In this document: positions 61,399 through 64,000 of the stretch, piece after piece
How positions within the stretch are numbered: position 1 is the stretch's first letter
Layout of the letters: each line of letters starts with the position of its first letter
From: Streptomyces mirabilis
GTDB taxonomy: Bacteria > Actinomycetota > Actinomycetes > Streptomycetales > Streptomycetaceae
DNA length: 64,000 nt
Direction of reading: 5' to 3'
NCBI RefSeq assembly: GCF_039503195.1
Contig: NZ_JBCJKP010000001.1
Coordinates: forward strand, 1 to 64,000
Program-made: the position numbers and the translations under genes
Notes under the pieces: model-generated
Told to the model about the DNA's origin: nothing
Database searches by the model: none
What the model saw: the letters and a program-made list of their open reading frames with translations, nothing else

Positions 61399-62130
61399 TG
61401 CGGGGCAGGCTGGCAGCCTGCCGCCGCGCCGCAGAACGCACTGCTGCGCGCCCGCGAGTGGAGCGCCGCGTACGGGAGGAACCAGGAGCGCCAACCACCC
61501 CGGCCGGCCTCGGCCTTGCCGATCCCCGGCGGGGTGGAAGGGGCCGTAACCACCTGCTGGACGGCGCGTTGCCCAAGTGAGCCTGGCGACGTGCCCACCG
61601 TACGGCGCCAGGCTTCCCGCTATCCTCCGGCCAAGGGCCGCCCCTACGATGATCACCGTGACCACCCGCCGCACTCTTGGCGCCGGCCCACGGATCCCGC
61701 GCAGAACATCCGCGCCGCCCAGGCCGACCTTCTCGACGCACTGCCCGGCGTCCGTCTGCCAGACCTCGGCGAATTGCGAGCCCGAGGAGTCCTCGGCGCC
61801 CACCCCACAGCACTGCCGAGCCCGCGACGAGCCCTCAGCGCCGGCCGCACAAACGACGCCATGCCGGAATGCCCCGACCCGGGGTAGACGACGGCAGACC
61901 GCCTCTCCCCGCCGTGTTCGAGCTGCGCCATCTCATGAGGTGTGTGGCGTCGCTGGTGACGCCACCGGCGCGTACTCCGTTGTGGCTAGGGCCTGCCTGA
62001 CGGGTCGCGTCACCGACCCCGCGCCCGACGGCAATGTCACCCGAATGGCGCAACATGGCGTGCCACCCAAATGGGTGAAGGTCAGGCTGACTAGTGCCCC
62101 AATTGAGGCAATCCGTGAAAGGGGAACCAA
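61399..62130. other. No supported gene
   Basis: A stretch QNIRAAQADLLDALPGVRLP, DLGELRARGVLG at about 61,695-61,800 looks like protein but has no start or neighbours in frame. Nothing else was recognised. Confidence 0.35.
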
Positions 62131-62319
62131 ATGCGCATTCGACGAATCCTCGCCGCCGTCATCGCCACGGCAGCTCTCGCCGGACTCGGCCTCACAGGCG
62201 CCGCCACCGCCACCGCCGCCAGCCTCACCCCGGGTGAGTGCGAACAGGGCGGCGGAACAGTCAATTGGGCGAACAACACCTGCAGGGGCGGTATGTACGA
62301 CGGGCAGATGGTCGACTAA
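62131..62319 (+). CDS. Small secreted peptide
   Basis: A 62-residue exported peptide. MRIRRILAAVIATAALAGLG then LTGAATATAA is a strong signal peptide (cleavage after ATA/TAA). The mature part SLTPGECEQGGGTVNWANNT with one further Cys (CRGG) would form a single disulphide. ATG 62,131 follows GAAAGGGG. Such small two-cysteine secreted peptides are common in Streptomyces, function unknown. Confidence 0.75.
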   Translation: MRIRRILAAVIATAALAGLGLTGAATATAASLTPGECEQGGGTVNWANNTCRGGMYDGQMVD

Positions 62320-62885
62320 ACCCCACTAGGCGCCCCGCAGCCACGCGCTGCAGGGCGCTCCCGCGCGAGCGTAGCCGGGAGAGTCGCAGGGACCGTGCCG
62401 ACCCGTCGGGCACGCTGGGTCCGAGTCGGCCCGGAAGCACGTGGCGGGTGGGAACTCCTCATCTCGGCTGCCAGCTCGCGGCTCGTCCTGATGAGCGTAG
62501 GACGGACTGGCGCTCGCCTTCGAGGGCGCGCTCGCCCATGACGAGCGTCTGTTCCAAGTCCCCCTCCCGCGCGCCCCTGAGCGTTACGTCTCCATTACTC
62601 TCTGACACGCTTCAACGGTGCCGGGTCACTTGCTGCGCGAGCGCCGTCCGAAGACCGCTTTGGCGCAGGGTCGGGTACTGCTGGCGCAGGTCGGTGCGGC
62701 AGGCGGGCAGTGCCGGCCGTCCTCCGGCGGGGCGAACTCAGGGTCGTAGCCGAGCGGGCCGGTGATCAACTCCGGCACGCCGACATCGCGTGCGTGCTCG
62801 ATCCGCTCGTCCAGGAAACCGTCGACCCCAACGCGCTCAGGGCAGGCGTGAGCTGGTCACCCGCTCTTCTGAACACGGCTGTTGA
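62320..62885. other. No supported gene; weak minus-strand frame
   Basis: A minus-strand frame at about 62,626-62,835 reads GFLDERIEHARDVGVPELIT, GPLGYDPEFAPPEDGRHCPP and stops at 62,626. It looks like the end of a real protein but has no start, so it is probably a fragment. No other feature. Confidence 0.35.
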
Positions 62886-63185
62886 TCATGGATTCGGGCA
62901 CGGCTCAGGGCAGATCCGGTGGTACGCGACTCCGTCGCGGACGTAGCGGCGCCATTCCTGTTCGGTCAGTGACCGGCCCGCGACGGTGCAGGCATGGTCG
63001 GTGAGGGTGGCGAGGTCGTTGAAGGCGTCGGTGTCCCACAGCCGTACGGTCCCGTCGTCGCTGCTGGTGGTGAGGGTGTTCCCGTCCGGGGTGAAGGCCA
63101 CCGACTGTGCAGAGTCGGTGTGACCCGCGAGTGTTGCCGTGAGGCGGCGGCGGTGCACGTCCCACAGTTGTACGGACGAGAACTG
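62886..63185 (-). pseudogene. WD40-repeat protein C-terminal fragment
   Basis: The frame reads VQLWDVHRRRLTATLAGHTD, SAQSVAFTPDGNTLTTSSDD, GTVRLWDTDAFNDLATLTDH and ends RSLTEQEWRRYVRDGVAYHR, a terminal motif of Streptomyces WD40 proteins with N-terminal kinase or NTPase domains. One and a half blades remain; the 5' part is gone. It is not from the 14-blade protein at 14.4 kb. Confidence 0.65.
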
Positions 63186-63452
63186 GCCACGCCGGCACCA
63201 GCCTCGTGAAGGACTTCTCATGACGACCTCGAACTTCGCCACGATGAAGTCGGGCGTCAGCTTCAGGAACACGAGGCCGTCGTCCTTGTACTTGTCGCCC
63301 TTGTCCCTTGTGGTTGTGGAGCGCGCTGTTCGCGACGGAGGACTCGATGTAGGACTCCGGGTGAGGTCGGTAGTGCCGAGGGTGGATGCGACGATCGAGC
63401 CGCCAGCAGAACCTCAGCCGGGGGCCGCCTGCGATGCCGTCATTCTCGGCCC

Positions 63453-63755
63453 GCCGTTCTTGATGCGGTTCGTGAGTTCGGTGGCCAGATGGGGCGGCGC
63501 TCGGCCATCAGCGCAAATCTTGCGGTCGGCGTGCATGACGGTCGTATGGAAGGTGTGGAAGAACTCCTCCTGCGACGACTCCCTGTCCGCCAGGAACTGG
63601 ATGTCGTGGACCCGCAGGATGTCCATCTCGCGGTACCGCTTGCGGAAGGTGTCGCTCTTGCCGTCGCGCATGGAGTTGATGAACTCGTTGGTGAACTCCT
63701 CGGAGCTCACAGCGCACGTGCGTATCCGGGCCAGGGAACGGCACAAGACGCAGCC
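63453..63755 (-). pseudogene. DnaA AAA+ domain fragment
   Basis: The minus strand reads VSSEEFTNEFINSMRDGKSD, TFRKRYREMDILRVHDIQFL, ADRESSQEEFFHTFHT and then degenerate HADRKICADGRAPPHLATEL. This is the centre of DnaA domain III; the chromosomal version has YREMDILLVDDIQFLADKES. Walker B Asp is changed (RVHDIQF for LVDDIQF) and Walker A, domain IV and both ends are missing. A dead second dnaA copy. Confidence 0.75.
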
Positions 63756-63816
63756 TGCTGCGCCGACGTTGTGGCAGTACCTGCGCGAGCAGGCCAACAC
63801 CGGACCAATGAGATCG

Positions 63817-63906
63817 TTTCATCCTGCTGCAGTTACAGGTCACGGGGCTGGTGTGGCCGGTCATGGGCGTGCTCATGCTGGTCGGTGGCGTGATCGATAG
63901 CAGGTG
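63817..63906 (+). pseudogene. Membrane-segment fragment
   Basis: One frame ends RFILLQLQVTGLVWPVMGVL then MLVGGVIDSR and stop, a single hydrophobic helix with natural composition. No start or upstream continuation, so probably the tail of a lost membrane protein. Confidence 0.25.
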
Positions 63907-64000
63907 ATCGTCTGGTCATGGAGTGATTCGCCGGATCTGGGCCCGCGGGACGTCCGTGCCGTCTACGGCCCACGGAATCAAGGGAGTTCACGGGGCGGGA

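Noticed and set aside
1..64000. tRNA, rRNA, riboswitch or biosynthetic gene cluster
   Set aside because: No tRNA cloverleaf, rRNA stretch, or PKS/NRPS/terpene core gene was seen on either strand by reading.

Overview
The window is from a high-GC actinomycete, almost certainly Streptomyces. The evidence is the GC bias at third codon positions, Streptomyces-typical families (DUF5753 XRE regulators, PF04672-type methyltransferases, a DUF6126 small membrane protein, SpoIIE/PP2C phosphatases with RsbW-like kinases) and many IS5, IS630, IS701, IS3 and ISL3 sequences. It reads as a decaying accessory region: about 45 apparently intact genes are scattered among some 30 broken ones. No rRNA, tRNA or cas gene was seen.

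Layout. 0.5-3.6 kb: an IS5 element, transposase and recombinase debris and a DinB-like protein. 3.8-12.5 kb: Ku, stress-signalling phosphatases (GAF-SpoIIE, PP2C), a SRPBCC protein, small hypotheticals and a PhoU whose last 21 codons lie beyond a TGA. 13.5-18.5 kb: a tight two-gene operon of an alpha/beta-hydrolase followed by a 1,387-residue caspase-like / STAND-type P-loop / 14-blade WD40 protein, the best candidate here for an undescribed conflict system. 19.7-26.3 kb: three paralogous ArsR regulators around a zinc ribbon, a 2-phosphosulfolactate-phosphatase-like protein and a five-gene operon (ArsR, SulP transporter, PNPOx-like protein, RsbW-like kinase, STAS antagonist), with candidate operators. 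26.8-30.8 kb: an HxlR regulator, two SDR genes sharing a 270-bp nearly identical segment, a broken DoxX gene and a divergent TetR regulator with a long palindromic operator. 30.8-41.4 kb: gene fragments, a SpoIIE phosphatase, an XRE regulator, a methyltransferase, a P-loop kinase-like protein and an IS3/secreted-protein chimera.

42.9-57.9 kb: four insertion sequences sit end to end (IS5 with apparent cargo, two inverted IS630, IS701), joined at CTAG/TA targets. They are followed by immunity-like genes, a MarR/ene-reductase/quinone-oxidoreductase operon and two small secondary-metabolism-style or hypothetical genes. Across this stretch lie nine 27-30-nt sequences that look like type I-E CRISPR repeats. 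Two pairs are separated by exactly 32 nt, but there is no array of normal size and no cas gene.

57.9-64 kb: remnants of an integrated plasmid or ICE (replication-relaxation protein, TOPRIM-like protein), small secreted peptides, a WD40 fragment and a fragment of a second DnaA with a damaged Walker B motif.

How the genes work together: the clearest units are the hydrolase/caspase-STAND operon, the SulP stress operon, the TetR/SDR divergon and the MarR electrophile-detoxification operon. Frameshifts are so frequent that some may be assembly errors rather than biology; this affects every pseudogene call.
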